A stretch of 64,000 nt of DNA, taken from assembly GCA_947498455.1 (NCBI GenBank), contig CANMKK010000003.1, positions 1 to 64,000 of the forward strand. The letters are read 5' to 3'. The translations under genes and the position numbers were made by a program. Origin of the DNA: an uncultured Aquimarina sp. GTDB taxonomy: Bacteria; Bacteroidota; Bacteroidia; Flavobacteriales; Flavobacteriaceae. Position 1 is the stretch's first letter; each line of letters opens with the position of its first letter. The notes under the pieces were generated by a model. That model ran no database searches, was not told the DNA's origin, and saw only the letters and a program-made list of their open reading frames with translations. Below are positions 25,726-34,984 of the stretch, in pieces.

Positions 25726-26787
25726 TTAACTAGTTTTTATTAAAAAATCAATAACATCAATATTATCTGCATAATCAGATAATGATGGATTCTGAGAAGT
25801 TCCAAAATCAATACTGTTATCAGAAAAATTATTGCTAATTATACATTGAATACTATCTTTTTCATCTTCAAACCTTTGCTGTAGCTCTGGTATGGATGCG
25901 TAAGTTTCGTAGAATAATGAAGCAATGGGAGAACTATAACTGGTATCTTCTTTCAGCATTAAAAAACCATTTTCTATAAGCTTATAATTACTCATCAAAT
26001 AAACTGCTTTATTATAATCATAATTGTTAGCATATTTAGCACTTTTGATAATATTATTATACGGGTAAATAGATGTAAAAAATAAATCAAAGTTATATCC
26101 TTCGGGTATCATAATTTTAGAAACACTTCTACAACCTAATCCATAATACCTGAATATGTCTTCTCCGAGTGCAGTTAATTCTTCAGCAGATTCGTTACCG
26201 GTAAGTACGGCCACAGAGTTTCTATTTCTACGAATTATATGAGGTTTATTGCCAAAATAATGCTCAAAATATCTTGCGGTGTTATTACTTCCTGTAGCTA
26301 TTATAGCATCAAAATCAGTAAATTTTTCGTTAGTGAATGTAATGTAGTCTTTTAATCTCGGTTCTACTGCTGTAAGGTATGATGCTAAAAAAGGCAGTAA
26401 TTGATTGTCATTAGATGATTGTTTGACCAGAATTTTATGACCACTGATAAGTACTGAAATAAAATCATGAAATCCTACTAAAGGAATATTTCCGGCCATG
26501 ATTACTCCAATGGTTTTAGCAGATGTGTTAGATATAGAATAAGGACGTAACCACTGTTCTAGATTAGATTTAGTAAGTATGTCACCCCAATGGGATAATG
26601 AGAATTCGATATTTTCTTCTGTAAACCAGCCATTATAATGCTTTGCAGACTGTATTTTTTCGATCATTTGATCAAAAAAAACATCATTATGATTTACGGT
26701 GTTAACTTTCTTATAACCAGTAGGTTTAAACTGACTTAAGAACTGCCCAAGTTCTGCAAAAGCGTTGATACGATCATTTAATACCAT
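25726..26787 (-). CDS. LuxC-like acyl-CoA reductase
   Basis: This 353-residue protein resembles the LuxC/acyl-CoA reductase family, with the catalytic Cys in FRYYGLGCRSVSKIMIP and the nucleotide-binding GVIMAGNIPLVGFHDF. It would reduce acyl-CoA to aldehyde; the substrate is unknown. It is upstream of serC and divergent from the ferredoxin gene, a neighbourhood I recall as common in Flavobacteriia. Confidence 0.8.
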   Translation of the reverse strand: MVLNDRINAFAELGQFLSQFKPTGYKKVNTVNHNDVFFDQMIEKIQSAKHYNGWFTEENIEFSLSHWGDILTKSNLEQWLRPYSISNTSAKTIGVIMAGNIPLVGFHDFISVLISGHKILVKQSSNDNQLLPFLASYLTAVEPRLKDYITFTNEKFTDFDAIIATGSNNTARYFEHYFGNKPHIIRRNRNSVAVLTGNESAEELTALGEDIFRYYGLGCRSVSKIMIPEGYNFDLFFTSIYPYNNIIKSAKYANNYDYNKAVYLMSNYKLIENGFLMLKEDTSYSSPIASLFYETYASIPELQQRFEDEKDSIQCIISNNFSDNSIDFGTSQNPSLSDYADNIDVIDFLIKTS

Positions 26788-26852
26788 TTCTTATTTGTTT
26801 ATGACTAGTATAGGAGTTATTTTTGTGGTGCAAATTTAGAATAAAAAAAGCT

Positions 26853-27203
26853 ATGGCAATTATAATTACAGACGAATGTATAAACTGTGGAGCTTGTGAG
26901 CCGGAATGCCCTAATACCGCAATTTATGAAGGAGCAGATGATTGGAGATATGCAGACGGTACTGATTTGGAAGGAGATGTAATACTACCAGGAGGTAAAG
27001 CTGTTAATTCTGAAGAGTCTCAGGAACCAGTAAGTGATGAAGTTTATTATATAGTACCAGATAAATGTACGGAGTGTAAAGGATTTCACGAAGAACCACA
27101 ATGTGCAGCAGTATGTCCTGTAGATTGTTGTGTTCCTGATGAAGATGTTGTAGAAACAGAAGAATTCTTGTTAGAAAAGCAGGCATTTATGCATAAAGAA
27201 TAA
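26853..27203 (+). CDS. 2[4Fe-4S] ferredoxin
   Basis: From the ATG at 26853 it is a 116-residue ferredoxin with cluster ligands [17 protein letters not shown] and [21 protein letters not shown]. The long insert between the motifs and the acidic C-terminus place it in the YfhL/Alvin-type group. It is divergent from the acyl-CoA reductase and might supply it with electrons, which is an inference. A strong terminator follows. Confidence 0.93.
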   Translation: MAIIITDECINCGACEPECPNTAIYEGADDWRYADGTDLEGDVILPGGKAVNSEESQEPVSDEVYYIVPDKCTECKGFHEEPQCAAVCPVDCCVPDEDVVETEEFLLEKQAFMHKE

Positions 27204-27221
27204 TGTATACCTAATAAAATT

Positions 27222-27254
27222 TAAAAAAAACCTGTCTGTTTAGACAGGTTTTTT
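27222..27254 (+). terminator. Rho-independent terminator behind ferredoxin
   Basis: The stem AACCTGTCT / AGACAGGTT has a GTTT loop and is flanked by a run of As and seven Ts. Confidence 0.9.
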
Positions 27255-27319
27255 TATTATCATTTTTTTAATTTTAGTATTTTCGTCAAATAATTAACCT
27301 CAAATCTAATCATATAATT

Positions 27320-27979
27320 ATGAAAAAAAATATACTTATTGCTTTAATAGCAATGTTTTCTATTACCTCTTATGGACAGTACCGTTGGGAAGTTTCTGGT
27401 GGTATAACCAACTCAAGTCTTAATTTAGATAATGTGGATACCAATCGTGGTACAGGTTTTTATTTTAATGCGGGTTATGGGTATGTCATGGGAGTTCGCG
27501 CCAAAACCAGTATTGTTTTTTCTGTAGAAGTATTGCAAAGAAATAGCGAGATAGATCTTTCGAATTTATCTATTTTTATTGCAGATGATATAGCTTTTAA
27601 TCGTAATATAAATGTAAAGGCTCTTCAAGTAGGGTTTAGCCCTAAATTCAGATATTTATTTAATAGTGGAAAAGCTCGTTTTCGTCCTTTTGTAAATGTA
27701 GGTCCCACTTTTAGATTTAATGCTAATGTAGAATTAGGAGATGTAGAACTAGAAACTGATTCTTATGAACAATTGGTAATTGGCGGAGTATATGGTGTTG
27801 GGTTTTCTCAGATGATAGGAGAGATGTTCGATATTTTTGCAGAAGCTGGGGTAATGAATGATTTTACTAATAACTTAAAAGAAAACGATGATTTGATTTT
27901 TGATGTAGGTAACAGTAAATTCTTTGATATATATGCGCGAGTAGGTGTTCGTTTTAGAATATATGATGCTAGACGATAA
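27320..27979 (+). CDS. Outer-membrane beta-barrel protein
   Basis: This 219-residue protein has a signal peptide (MKKNILIALIAMFSITSYGQ), alternating hydrophobic strands and a final strand IYARVGVRFRIY, typical of the small PorT/OmpA-like eight-strand barrels. Function is unknown. It is monocistronic between two terminators. Confidence 0.8.
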   Translation: MKKNILIALIAMFSITSYGQYRWEVSGGITNSSLNLDNVDTNRGTGFYFNAGYGYVMGVRAKTSIVFSVEVLQRNSEIDLSNLSIFIADDIAFNRNINVKALQVGFSPKFRYLFNSGKARFRPFVNVGPTFRFNANVELGDVELETDSYEQLVIGGVYGVGFSQMIGEMFDIFAEAGVMNDFTNNLKENDDLIFDVGNSKFFDIYARVGVRFRIYDARR

Positions 27980-28007
27980 TAGATGACTATAATTATAAGT
28001 TAATTAG

Positions 28008-28032
28008 AATCCTGCTTCGGCAGGATTTTTTT
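28008..28032 (+). terminator. Rho-independent terminator behind barrel gene
   Basis: The stem AATCCTGC / GCAGGATT has a TTCG tetraloop and is followed by Ts. Confidence 0.9.
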
Positions 28033-28092
28033 ATGGGATACCCTTAATTTTTTGTAAATTAGTTACTTATAATAACTATAAGGGATGATAAT

Positions 28093-28968
28093 ATGCCAAA
28101 TTGGGGATACATAGCGATTATTATTCTTGCGGTATATATCATTGCAAGTATAGCATTATACTATCTACAAGAATATTTTATTTTCAAACCAGAAAAATTG
28201 GATAGAGATTTCCAGTTTCATTATAATAATCAGGTTGTAGAAGAATATAATTTAGAAACCAGAGATGGGGCAACTATTAATGGGTTACATTTTAAAGTAG
28301 AAGATCCCAAAGGAGTAGTGTTATATTTAAAAGGGAATTCTAAAAGTATTAAAGGTTGGGGTAAATTTGCAGTAGATTTTACAAGACATCGATATGATGT
28401 ATTTATGTTGGATTACAGGGGGTTTGGAAAAAGCACGGGAAGACGTTCTTTTAAAGCTATTAAGAGAGATCTTCAGTTTGTGTATAACAAGATTAGAGAT
28501 AGAGTTGATGAGAAGTATATCATTGTATATGGCAGATCCATGGGATCTGGTTTTGCAACTAAACTCGCTTCTATAAATAATCCTAGGATGTTAATCCTGG
28601 ATGCACCATATTATAGCCTTAATAAAGTAGCGGGAAAGTTCATTCCATTTATGCCAATCTCGCTAATTATGAGATATCCCATTCCTACTTATAAATGGCT
28701 AAAGTATGTAAATTGCCCTATTCACATTATCCATGGAACACAGGATAAGTTGATTCCTTTTAAGTCTAGTGTAAAATTATCAAAAATACGTCCGAAACTT
28801 ACCAGATTGTATACCGTAATTGGTGGAGGGCATAAAAACTTAAATAATTTTGAATCCTATCATAAAATGCTAGGAGAGATTATTAATTCTAAATTAAAAA
28901 AAATCAATTTGTCCAATACAAGTATTGGAGTAAAACATTCTGGAAATAAAGCAAATGTCAAGGCTTAA
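28093..28968 (+). CDS. Membrane-anchored alpha/beta hydrolase, copy 1
   Basis: This 291-residue protein has an N-terminal TM anchor at about 5-25, then FIFKPEKL. The nucleophile Ser is in YGRSMGSG, Asp in HGTQDKLIPF and His in GGGHKNLNNF. The usual HG oxyanion motif reads YLKGNSKS, with Lys in place of His, unlike its neighbour. The tail (KKINLSNTSIGVKHSGNKAN) is extra. The gene overlaps the next by 14 bases. Confidence 0.85.
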   Translation: MPNWGYIAIIILAVYIIASIALYYLQEYFIFKPEKLDRDFQFHYNNQVVEEYNLETRDGATINGLHFKVEDPKGVVLYLKGNSKSIKGWGKFAVDFTRHRYDVFMLDYRGFGKSTGRRSFKAIKRDLQFVYNKIRDRVDEKYIIVYGRSMGSGFATKLASINNPRMLILDAPYYSLNKVAGKFIPFMPISLIMRYPIPTYKWLKYVNCPIHIIHGTQDKLIPFKSSVKLSKIRPKLTRLYTVIGGGHKNLNNFESYHKMLGEIINSKLKKINLSNTSIGVKHSGNKANVKA

Positions 28969-29758
28969 GTTATTTCTAAAATGGATATGTATTGTATGTT
29001 TTATGGGAATAGGATTATTGTATTTTTTTCAAAACAAAATTATTTTCCAGCCAGAAAAACTTCCTAAGAACTTTATATATACGTTTGATCATGTTTTTGA
29101 AGAATTTTATTTAGAAACGAATGATAGCGTAAAGCTTAATGCTATTCATTTTAAGAATGAGGCACCTAATGGCGTCATCTTATATTTTCATGGTAATAAA
29201 GGAAACCTTGCTAGATGGGGTAGGATAACTTCTTTTTTTGCACAAAAGAACTATGATGTGATTGTTATGGATTACCGAACTTATGGAAAAAGCGGAGGTA
29301 CAATTACAGAAACTAATTTATATACAGATGCGCAACAGTTTTATAACTATACATTAAAGCAGTATCCAGAAAAAGATATTATAGTATATGGTCGATCTCT
29401 GGGAACCGGTATTGCTTCAAAAATTGCTTCAGAAAATCAACCGAGAAACCTTATTTTAGAAACTCCTTATTATTCTATGGAGGATTTAGTTTCTGGATGG
29501 TTACCAATTATTCCAATACGTCATTTAGTAAAGTATAAATTTCCTTCTAATAAACATATAAAAGAAGTTCGATGCCCAATAACCATTTTTCATGGCACTG
29601 CAGATAAAATAGTGCCTTATTCTTCAGGTCTTAAGTTATATAATACTACTACTCAATTACAAAAAAACATGGTAACTATTGATGGCGGGAAACATAATGA
29701 TTTGGTTGATCATCCAGAGTATCTAATGCATATTGATACAGCTCTGAATAAATATTGA
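28955..29758 (+). CDS. Membrane-anchored alpha/beta hydrolase, copy 2
   Basis: This 267-residue paralogue of the preceding gene has a TM anchor at 7-25 and FQPEKLP. The oxyanion motif is YFHGNKGN, the nucleophile is in YGRSLGTG, Asp is in HGTADKIVPY, and His is in GGKHNDLVDH. All catalytic residues are present. It resembles the YfhR/BAAT-type serine hydrolases of unknown substrate. It is translationally coupled to copy 1. Confidence 0.87.
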   Translation: MSRLKLFLKWICIVCFMGIGLLYFFQNKIIFQPEKLPKNFIYTFDHVFEEFYLETNDSVKLNAIHFKNEAPNGVILYFHGNKGNLARWGRITSFFAQKNYDVIVMDYRTYGKSGGTITETNLYTDAQQFYNYTLKQYPEKDIIVYGRSLGTGIASKIASENQPRNLILETPYYSMEDLVSGWLPIIPIRHLVKYKFPSNKHIKEVRCPITIFHGTADKIVPYSSGLKLYNTTTQLQKNMVTIDGGKHNDLVDHPEYLMHIDTALNKY

Positions 29759-30066
29759 TGACCTAATCATATAATTGAGGAGCATCACTATAAGATTAAT
29801 AGCAAAATCACCCAATCATTATTGTTTAGGGTATAGGTCTAAACTATAAAATAGTAAGATTAGGACTACTAATTCGGGGGATTTGTAAAATAATTTAAAG
29901 CTGCTATTAATTTGTTTTATAGGTTTTTAATCCGATTTCTATTTGTCTATTTATAAATGGACATGATACTTTTTTTTTTCAAAAAGCCAGACTAGGTAAT
30001 TTTACATTCTATTGTAAACCCTTCGGGGAAATTATCCAATTCATTACTAATTTTTAAAATAATAAT
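29759..30066. other. Gene-less stretch before the GG-leader peptide
   Basis: AT-rich, with a run of nine Ts near 29970 and no open frame. It presumably carries the promoter of the small peptide gene; I see no distinct signal. Confidence 0.4.
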
Positions 30067-30318
30067 ATGTTAAACGAAATTTTAGCTTTTGGAAGAATAT
30101 TAAGTAAAACGGAACAAAAAAGTGTAACGGGAGGAGGTGTCCAAAGTGGCTCGTGTGCGGCAATAATACCATGTACAATTCCTGGAAGACATGATGACAC
30201 TTGTGGAGGAGGAGATTTAGTTTTTGATGTAAGCAAAGAAGAAGCTTTAAGTCATGTTTCTAACGGTGGACGCTGGTGTTGTGAAAGTTGTTCATCTGCT
30301 TCTTGGTATCCGTATTAA
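30067..30318 (+). CDS. Cys-rich peptide with double-glycine leader
   Basis: This 83-residue peptide has the leader MLNEILAFGRILSKTEQKSV followed by TGGG. The pattern is that of the Bacteroidota GG-leader natural product precursors (LsKxEQKxIxGG). Cleavage after the GG would release a core of about 58 residues with six cysteines (SGSC, IIPC, DDTC, RWCCESC). Such leaders are removed by PCAT/C39-type ABC exporters. None is in the window, and neither is a modifying enzyme. The product could be a disulfide-bonded bacteriocin, a signalling peptide or a secreted orphan. Confidence 0.75.
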   Translation: MLNEILAFGRILSKTEQKSVTGGGVQSGSCAAIIPCTIPGRHDDTCGGGDLVFDVSKEEALSHVSNGGRWCCESCSSASWYPY

Positions 30319-30409
30319 TAGGCATTACAAAGTCATTTTAAAACAAAGACGAAAACCTTGAACGTCTTAAATTATTCAAGGATTTAAATCATTTTAAACT
30401 TAAATAAAC

Positions 30410-32641
30410 ATGAAAAAAAATTTATTATTTCTGAGTATGCTCATAAGTATATTCACTATTGGGAATGCTCAAATCAATTTTCCTGATACCAATTTTAAAA
30501 ATGCGCTTTTGGATGAAGGAGTTGATACAGATGGTGATGGCGAAATAAGTGAAGAAGAAGCAAAGTCTTTGAAAAACTTACTATTATTAAACAAAGGAAT
30601 TGCAGATGCAGAAGGGATAGCCTATTTTACAAATTTAACAAGCCTAAATTTACATGGAAATGAATTAACAGAAATTGATTTATCTAATAACACTAAATTA
30701 TTAAATTTAACTTTAAAAGAGAATAATCTAACAAATCTTGATTTATCCAATAATACAGAGTTAAGAATTGCTTATTTAGATAATAATGATTTAACAAACG
30801 TTAATGTGTTTAATGCTACTAAATTATTTTTGTTATCCCTATCTAGAAATAATTTAACAAATATTGATGTATCTAATAATATTAATTTAAAAACCCTGAC
30901 TTTACAATATGATAATAACCTAACAGATATTGATGTGTCTAATAATATTAATCTTGAGGTTTTAGGTTTATCGTCACCTAATTTATCGGAGATAGATCTT
31001 TCTAATAATATAAAATTAAATAATCTCTTTATTAGAAACACAAGTATTGCTTCACTAGATGTAAGATCTTGTTCTTTAGATAGAATAGATTTTTCAGAAA
31101 ATCCTTTTTTAGGAACTGTATTAATGACGGGGCAGCCTTTAGGATCAAAAATAACGCTAAATAGGTGTCCTGAATTAAAGTTTATATGTGTAGATCAAGA
31201 ACATATAAATGACATCTTTGGACTTTTAGTAAGTGCTAACCAAACAAATTGTATACTTTCTAGGGACTGTGATGATTCTCCTAATCATATTCAGGGGCGA
31301 GTTACTTATGATATAGATGGTAATGGTTGTGATAATGGCGATGTTCCTTTTAGTGGAGGGTTACGAGTCTCAGCAATTTCTCTAACTGGTGGGCAACCAG
31401 TTTGGGTATATCCAAATGAACAAGGAGTATATAACTTGTTTTTGGCAGATGATACTTATTTCATTGTACCATCAATAGAAAATTTAACATATTATACATT
31501 TTCAACACCTATTTTACCTACACCAACAATTATACCAGATGGTTTAGCAACTTTAACTACCGATTATTGTGTACAATCCTTAGGTAGTTTTAATGATTTA
31601 GAAGTAACCATAATTCCATTAGAAAATGCAAGACCAGGTTTTGAAGCGAATTACCAAATAACCTATACCAACAATGGTACTACGACACAATCTGGAACGA
31701 TTACATTGGATTATCAGGATGCTGTATTAAACTATGTAAGTTCGGCTCCAGCAATAGATAGTAATAATAATGGGCAATTGACATGGAGCTTCTCTGATTT
31801 ACTACCGATGGAAACCGTAGAAATACCTGTAAGTTTTCTATTAAATACGCCTACAGATGCTACTAATCCGTTAAATAGTGGTGATATTCTAAATTTTACA
31901 GCTACTGTCACTGGAGCAACAGATGAAACACCGGATAATAATGTTATGGTGTTGGCACAAACCGTAGTAAATTCTTATGATCCTAATGATAAAACATGTT
32001 TAGAAGGTACTATTTTAGATCCAGACGACGTTGGTAAGTACTTACATTACCTAATTCGTTTTGAAAATGAAGGAACTGCAAATGCTATAAATATCGGTGT
32101 TACCGATGTTATTGATACGACTAAGTTGGATATAGAGTCTTTTGTACCATTAAAGTCTAGTCATTCGTATTCTACAACAATCACTAATGGAAATGAAATT
32201 GAATTCACATTTAATAATATCAATCTTCCATTTGATGATGCGAATAATGATGGGTATGTATTATTTAAAATACAAAGCAAAGATAATTTAGTAGAAGGGG
32301 ATGAGATTGTAAATAGTGCTGCTATTTATTTTGATTTTAATTTTCCTATAATTACTGAAGATGAGATTGTAACTGTAAAAAGAGAAGTGGCAGAAGAGCC
32401 TACATTTTCTGATTACTTTACGTTATCTCCTAATCCTACCACAGGAATATTAAATCTGGATGTATTGGATGATAGTATTGCTATTAATCATATTCTTATC
32501 TATGATATTGGAGGAAATCTAGTAGGTTTTTATTTCGGAACTACTAGAACTATGAATGTGAGTTTCTTATTTCCGAACACCTATGTAATGAAAATTACTA
32601 CGGACAAAGGGGAGTTGGCAACTCAGTTTATAAAACTTTAA
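30410..32641 (+). CDS. Leucine-rich repeat, T9SS-secreted surface protein
   Basis: This 743-residue protein has a signal peptide (ending TIGNAQ) and an EF-like loop DTDGDGEISEEEA. About ten LRRs of the LTNLDLSNNTxL type follow (residues about 65-245). A Cys-capped region comes next, then a DUF11/CARDB-like beta-sandwich pair containing SYDPNDKTCLEG and AAIYFDFNFPI, well known at the end of Bacteroidota surface proteins. The C-terminus (about 670-743, FTLSPNPTTGILNL to GELATQFIKL) is a T9SS type A sorting signal. It is probably surface-exposed and involved in adhesion or protein binding; the ligand is unknown. Confidence 0.88.
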   Translation: MKKNLLFLSMLISIFTIGNAQINFPDTNFKNALLDEGVDTDGDGEISEEEAKSLKNLLLLNKGIADAEGIAYFTNLTSLNLHGNELTEIDLSNNTKLLNLTLKENNLTNLDLSNNTELRIAYLDNNDLTNVNVFNATKLFLLSLSRNNLTNIDVSNNINLKTLTLQYDNNLTDIDVSNNINLEVLGLSSPNLSEIDLSNNIKLNNLFIRNTSIASLDVRSCSLDRIDFSENPFLGTVLMTGQPLGSKITLNRCPELKFICVDQEHINDIFGLLVSANQTNCILSRDCDDSPNHIQGRVTYDIDGNGCDNGDVPFSGGLRVSAISLTGGQPVWVYPNEQGVYNLFLADDTYFIVPSIENLTYYTFSTPILPTPTIIPDGLATLTTDYCVQSLGSFNDLEVTIIPLENARPGFEANYQITYTNNGTTTQSGTITLDYQDAVLNYVSSAPAIDSNNNGQLTWSFSDLLPMETVEIPVSFLLNTPTDATNPLNSGDILNFTATVTGATDETPDNNVMVLAQTVVNSYDPNDKTCLEGTILDPDDVGKYLHYLIRFENEGTANAINIGVTDVIDTTKLDIESFVPLKSSHSYSTTITNGNEIEFTFNNINLPFDDANNDGYVLFKIQSKDNLVEGDEIVNSAAIYFDFNFPIITEDEIVTVKREVAEEPTFSDYFTLSPNPTTGILNLDVLDDSIAINHILIYDIGGNLVGFYFGTTRTMNVSFLFPNTYVMKITTDKGELATQFIKL

Positions 32642-32731
32642 TCTCTTATGGAGTAATCATCTTTGATAGCATTCGTTTGTAAAAGAACGAAATCAAAATC
32701 GAGAAGGTAAGAATTTAAAAAAAACAGTAAG

Positions 32732-32764
32732 AACAGTCAATTAGCAATAGTTGGCTGTTTTTTA
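32732..32764 (+). terminator. Hairpin terminator behind the LRR gene
   Basis: AACAGTCAA (32732-32740) pairs with TTGGCTGTT (32751-32759) with one G-T wobble, followed by Ts, about 90 bases after the LRR stop. Confidence 0.65.
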
Positions 32765-32882
32765 TGAATATCCTTTTGGTTCTTCATAGTGCTAATAATA
32801 ATAATAATAATAAAAGAATAACTATAACTAACTGACTTCAATTCATTTGGACAACTACAATGTTTAGTTATTTAAGTAGTTT

Positions 32883-33395
32883 TTATTTGTCAATTTTATA
32901 CCAATTGTAATCTTTTCCGTCACCATCATATTCATCAACTTTATATAATGTTAAACCAATTTTTTCAAGAACTTTCCAGGAACCTATATTTTCGGGCATA
33001 GCAATTCCTATGATTCTATCCAGTTTCAATTTATTAAAACCATATTTTATAATTTCTTTAGACGCTTCGGATGCTAATCCTTTTCCCCAATATTTAGGTA
33101 AAAATCTATATCCAATATCTGTTTCATTTATTTCCGTCAAATATTTCAATCCTGCAAAACCAATAATTTTATTTTCAGGTTTATAAGTTACTGCCCATCT
33201 ACCATACCCATATTTTTTATAGTCTTTTAACCAAATGTCTGTAATTATTTCTTTAGCTCTTTCTTTTGATTTTATTATCTCATCACCAGTATATTTGTGA
33301 AGTTCAATATTAGAGTTGAATTCATAAACGGCTTCAATATCATTAACAGTAAATTCACGAAGAATTAATCTTTCGGTTTCTATTATTGGGTTCAT
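32883..33395 (-). CDS. GNAT acetyltransferase, RimJ/RimL type
   Basis: This 170-residue protein from the ATG at 33395 begins MNPIIETERLILREF. The acetyl-CoA loop is YWGKGLASEASKEII, and ENIGSWKVLEKIGL lies near the C-terminus. The start is supported by the leader. The bases just upstream, which could extend the frame from a TTG at 33419, match non-coding sequence in front of an unrelated gene at 57980. The substrate is unknown. Confidence 0.85.
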   Translation of the reverse strand: MNPIIETERLILREFTVNDIEAVYEFNSNIELHKYTGDEIIKSKERAKEIITDIWLKDYKKYGYGRWAVTYKPENKIIGFAGLKYLTEINETDIGYRFLPKYWGKGLASEASKEIIKYGFNKLKLDRIIGIAMPENIGSWKVLEKIGLTLYKVDEYDGDGKDYNWYKIDK

Positions 33396-33785
33396 TTCTT
33401 TAATCTCGACTAACGTCAAATTTTTGTTATTGATATTCAGTTGATTATATTTTTGTCAAATTTATCAATTTCCACCAATATTTAGATTAATTTTTGCGCT
33501 TCGTTAGCTCGAGGAATTAATCGGATTCTGATGTGGGGAATTATTTACAATGTTACGTGTAAGAAGCGTAGGGAAGGTGATAAGACCTTACGTTTCGGTT
33601 TATTACTTAACTAAATATAAATATTTTGATTCTATCTTTTTTTCTATAAACGTCACATTTTATATTTAGTGGATTTTGTTAAAATGTGTAGAACTTTGGG
33701 TTTCACACAAGAGCCTATGTTTTTTATAACTTATAGGTATTAGTTATTATTTTGCTACCGGCTTTTAATTAAAAAAAATAAATCA
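33396..33785. other. Gene-less spacer in accessory island 1
   Basis: The right arm of the shared leader block (33455-33541) is here, listed separately. The rest (33542-33785) is AT-rich with no open frame that I trust. Confidence 0.5.
33455..33541 (-). repeat. 87-base leader block, copy 1 (inverted relative to 57872-57958)
   Basis: Read on the minus strand it runs from ATTCCCCACATCAGAAT to GATAAATTTGAC and differs from the other copy at three positions. In this copy 40 extra bases follow, ending in a second AATTTGAC, after which the match to the other copy resumes (GTTAGTCGAGATT). TAAATTTG inside the block fits a Bacteroidota -7 promoter box. Confidence 0.85.
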
Positions 33786-34424
33786 TTATTCTTTAATTTC
33801 AATCAGTGGGTCTGTATTAATTAATTCAGGTAGGTCTTCGAGAGGCATTGGTTCATAACTTCCTTCTATTATCTCATCCATAAACTCTTCACCTGTTATT
33901 TTATCTATACAGTAACGGCCAAACGAAGTGTCATTATCTATGTTTATATAATACTTATCAGATTCTTCAATAATACTGTTATCAAAACCACTATGCGGTA
34001 AGCCAAAATTTGTTATAACAAAATCAATTTTCTCTTGTTCATCAGTAGTGGGAAAGTAAAATTTGTCCAGTCCATAATAGTCAAAAGGCGAGATATTTTG
34101 GTTTGTTAGGTTAACTTCAAAATCATACCGTAAATTTTCATTCTTTTTGTTAAGAGGGGTAAACCTGATAATACGTCTGTATTTAACTATAGTTTTTTTG
34201 GAGTTTTTCCAGGCTGTGATTTCATACTTTAGAGAATCGAATGTAAATTCAGGATATTTTGAGATAATGATTTTATTTGCTTGATTTATTAGTTGATTTT
34301 TATTTAATGGCATTGCTTTTTTTATAAAGTGTTCTTTTTTAGTGACTTTGTCATTTATTACATTTTTTTGAGCATAGCTTAATAAGCTAAAAAAGATTAT
34401 TAATAAAGTAAATAGCTTAGTCAT
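33786..34424 (-). CDS. Secreted hypothetical protein
   Basis: This 212-residue protein has a signal peptide (MTKLFTLLIIFFSLLSYAQ) and a mature part rich in Lys, Asp and aromatic residues. The acidic end reads LPELINTDPLIEIKE. I recognise no domain. It has a long, isolated intergenic setting in the first accessory island. Confidence 0.65.
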   Translation of the reverse strand: MTKLFTLLIIFFSLLSYAQKNVINDKVTKKEHFIKKAMPLNKNQLINQANKIIISKYPEFTFDSLKYEITAWKNSKKTIVKYRRIIRFTPLNKKNENLRYDFEVNLTNQNISPFDYYGLDKFYFPTTDEQEKIDFVITNFGLPHSGFDNSIIEESDKYYINIDNDTSFGRYCIDKITGEEFMDEIIEGSYEPMPLEDLPELINTDPLIEIKE

Positions 34425-34514
34425 TTTTATTGGTTTTTCTTATTCTGCCAACGCCAAATATATGAATCGGAGCAAGGCAAGCAAACCTGAACCAATCGAT
34501 TTATCTTCGCATTT

Positions 34515-34673
34515 TTATTTTTTGTTTAATTTATAAAAATTTAGCGCCTTTGCAAAAAGGAAATGACCTTTCGATCTGACTTCAAAATCTAAAGGATCGG
34601 TTTCATATTTACGTTTCCAACCTTGGGAACTCCAATATGTTTTAAATAGAATTGATTTTGCTTTTTTATCCAT
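34515..34673 (-). CDS. Small 52-residue protein
   Basis: The frame from ATG at 34673 to TAA at 34515 reads MDKKAKSILFKTYWSSQGWK and ends SKGHFLFAKALNFYKLNKK. The opening pattern (DKKAKxILFKTYWSxxGWK) resembles a short domain I have seen in bacterial proteins of unknown function, so this is more likely a gene or gene fragment than chance. Confidence 0.5.
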   Translation of the reverse strand: MDKKAKSILFKTYWSSQGWKRKYETDPLDFEVRSKGHFLFAKALNFYKLNKK

Positions 34674-34691
34674 TACTTTTTTAAAATGCAC

Positions 34692-34719
34692 GGCAACGTT
34701 ATTATATAGTTGCCTTTTT
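34692..34719. other. Short hairpin GGCAAC/GTTGCC
   Basis: GGCAAC (34692-34697) pairs with GTTGCC (34709-34714), followed on the plus strand by TTTTTA. It separates two small minus-strand genes. It could be a terminator fragment or the core of a cassette-type recombination site; neither is proven. Confidence 0.35.
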
Positions 34720-34735
34720 ATTGTTTATTTAGACT

Positions 34736-34984
34736 TTAATTTCCAGAAAAATTTTTAATTGCAGCCAATACTATTCCTTTTATATCCTCTGGGCACTTAT
34801 CCGAGACAAGAACAGTGGTTTCTTTTTCCTCTCCAAATTTACGTACAATTGAAATTAGATTACTTATATTGAGATAACCTAAATCATATTTTTGTATTGA
34901 AATATATTTAGTTAGATAATTATTTAAAGCTTTTATTCTTTCTTCAGCTTCGGGAGATTTGAATATTTGATTAAATTTTTCCAT
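34736..34984 (-). CDS. Small hypothetical protein, 82 residues
   Basis: An acidic/basic helical protein (MEKFNQIFKSPEAEERIKAL to GIVLAAIKNFSGN) with no TM segment or recognised family. It is the outermost gene of accessory island 1. Confidence 0.5.
   Translation of the reverse strand: MEKFNQIFKSPEAEERIKALNNYLTKYISIQKYDLGYLNISNLISIVRKFGEEKETTVLVSDKCPEDIKGIVLAAIKNFSGN

Noticed and set aside
27222..27254. Riboswitch-like structure behind the ferredoxin gene
   Set aside because: It is a plain stem with a T-run and fits an intrinsic terminator.
32793..32815. TAA trinucleotide run as a repeat of interest
   Set aside because: A short simple repeat in AT-rich spacer; no sign of function.
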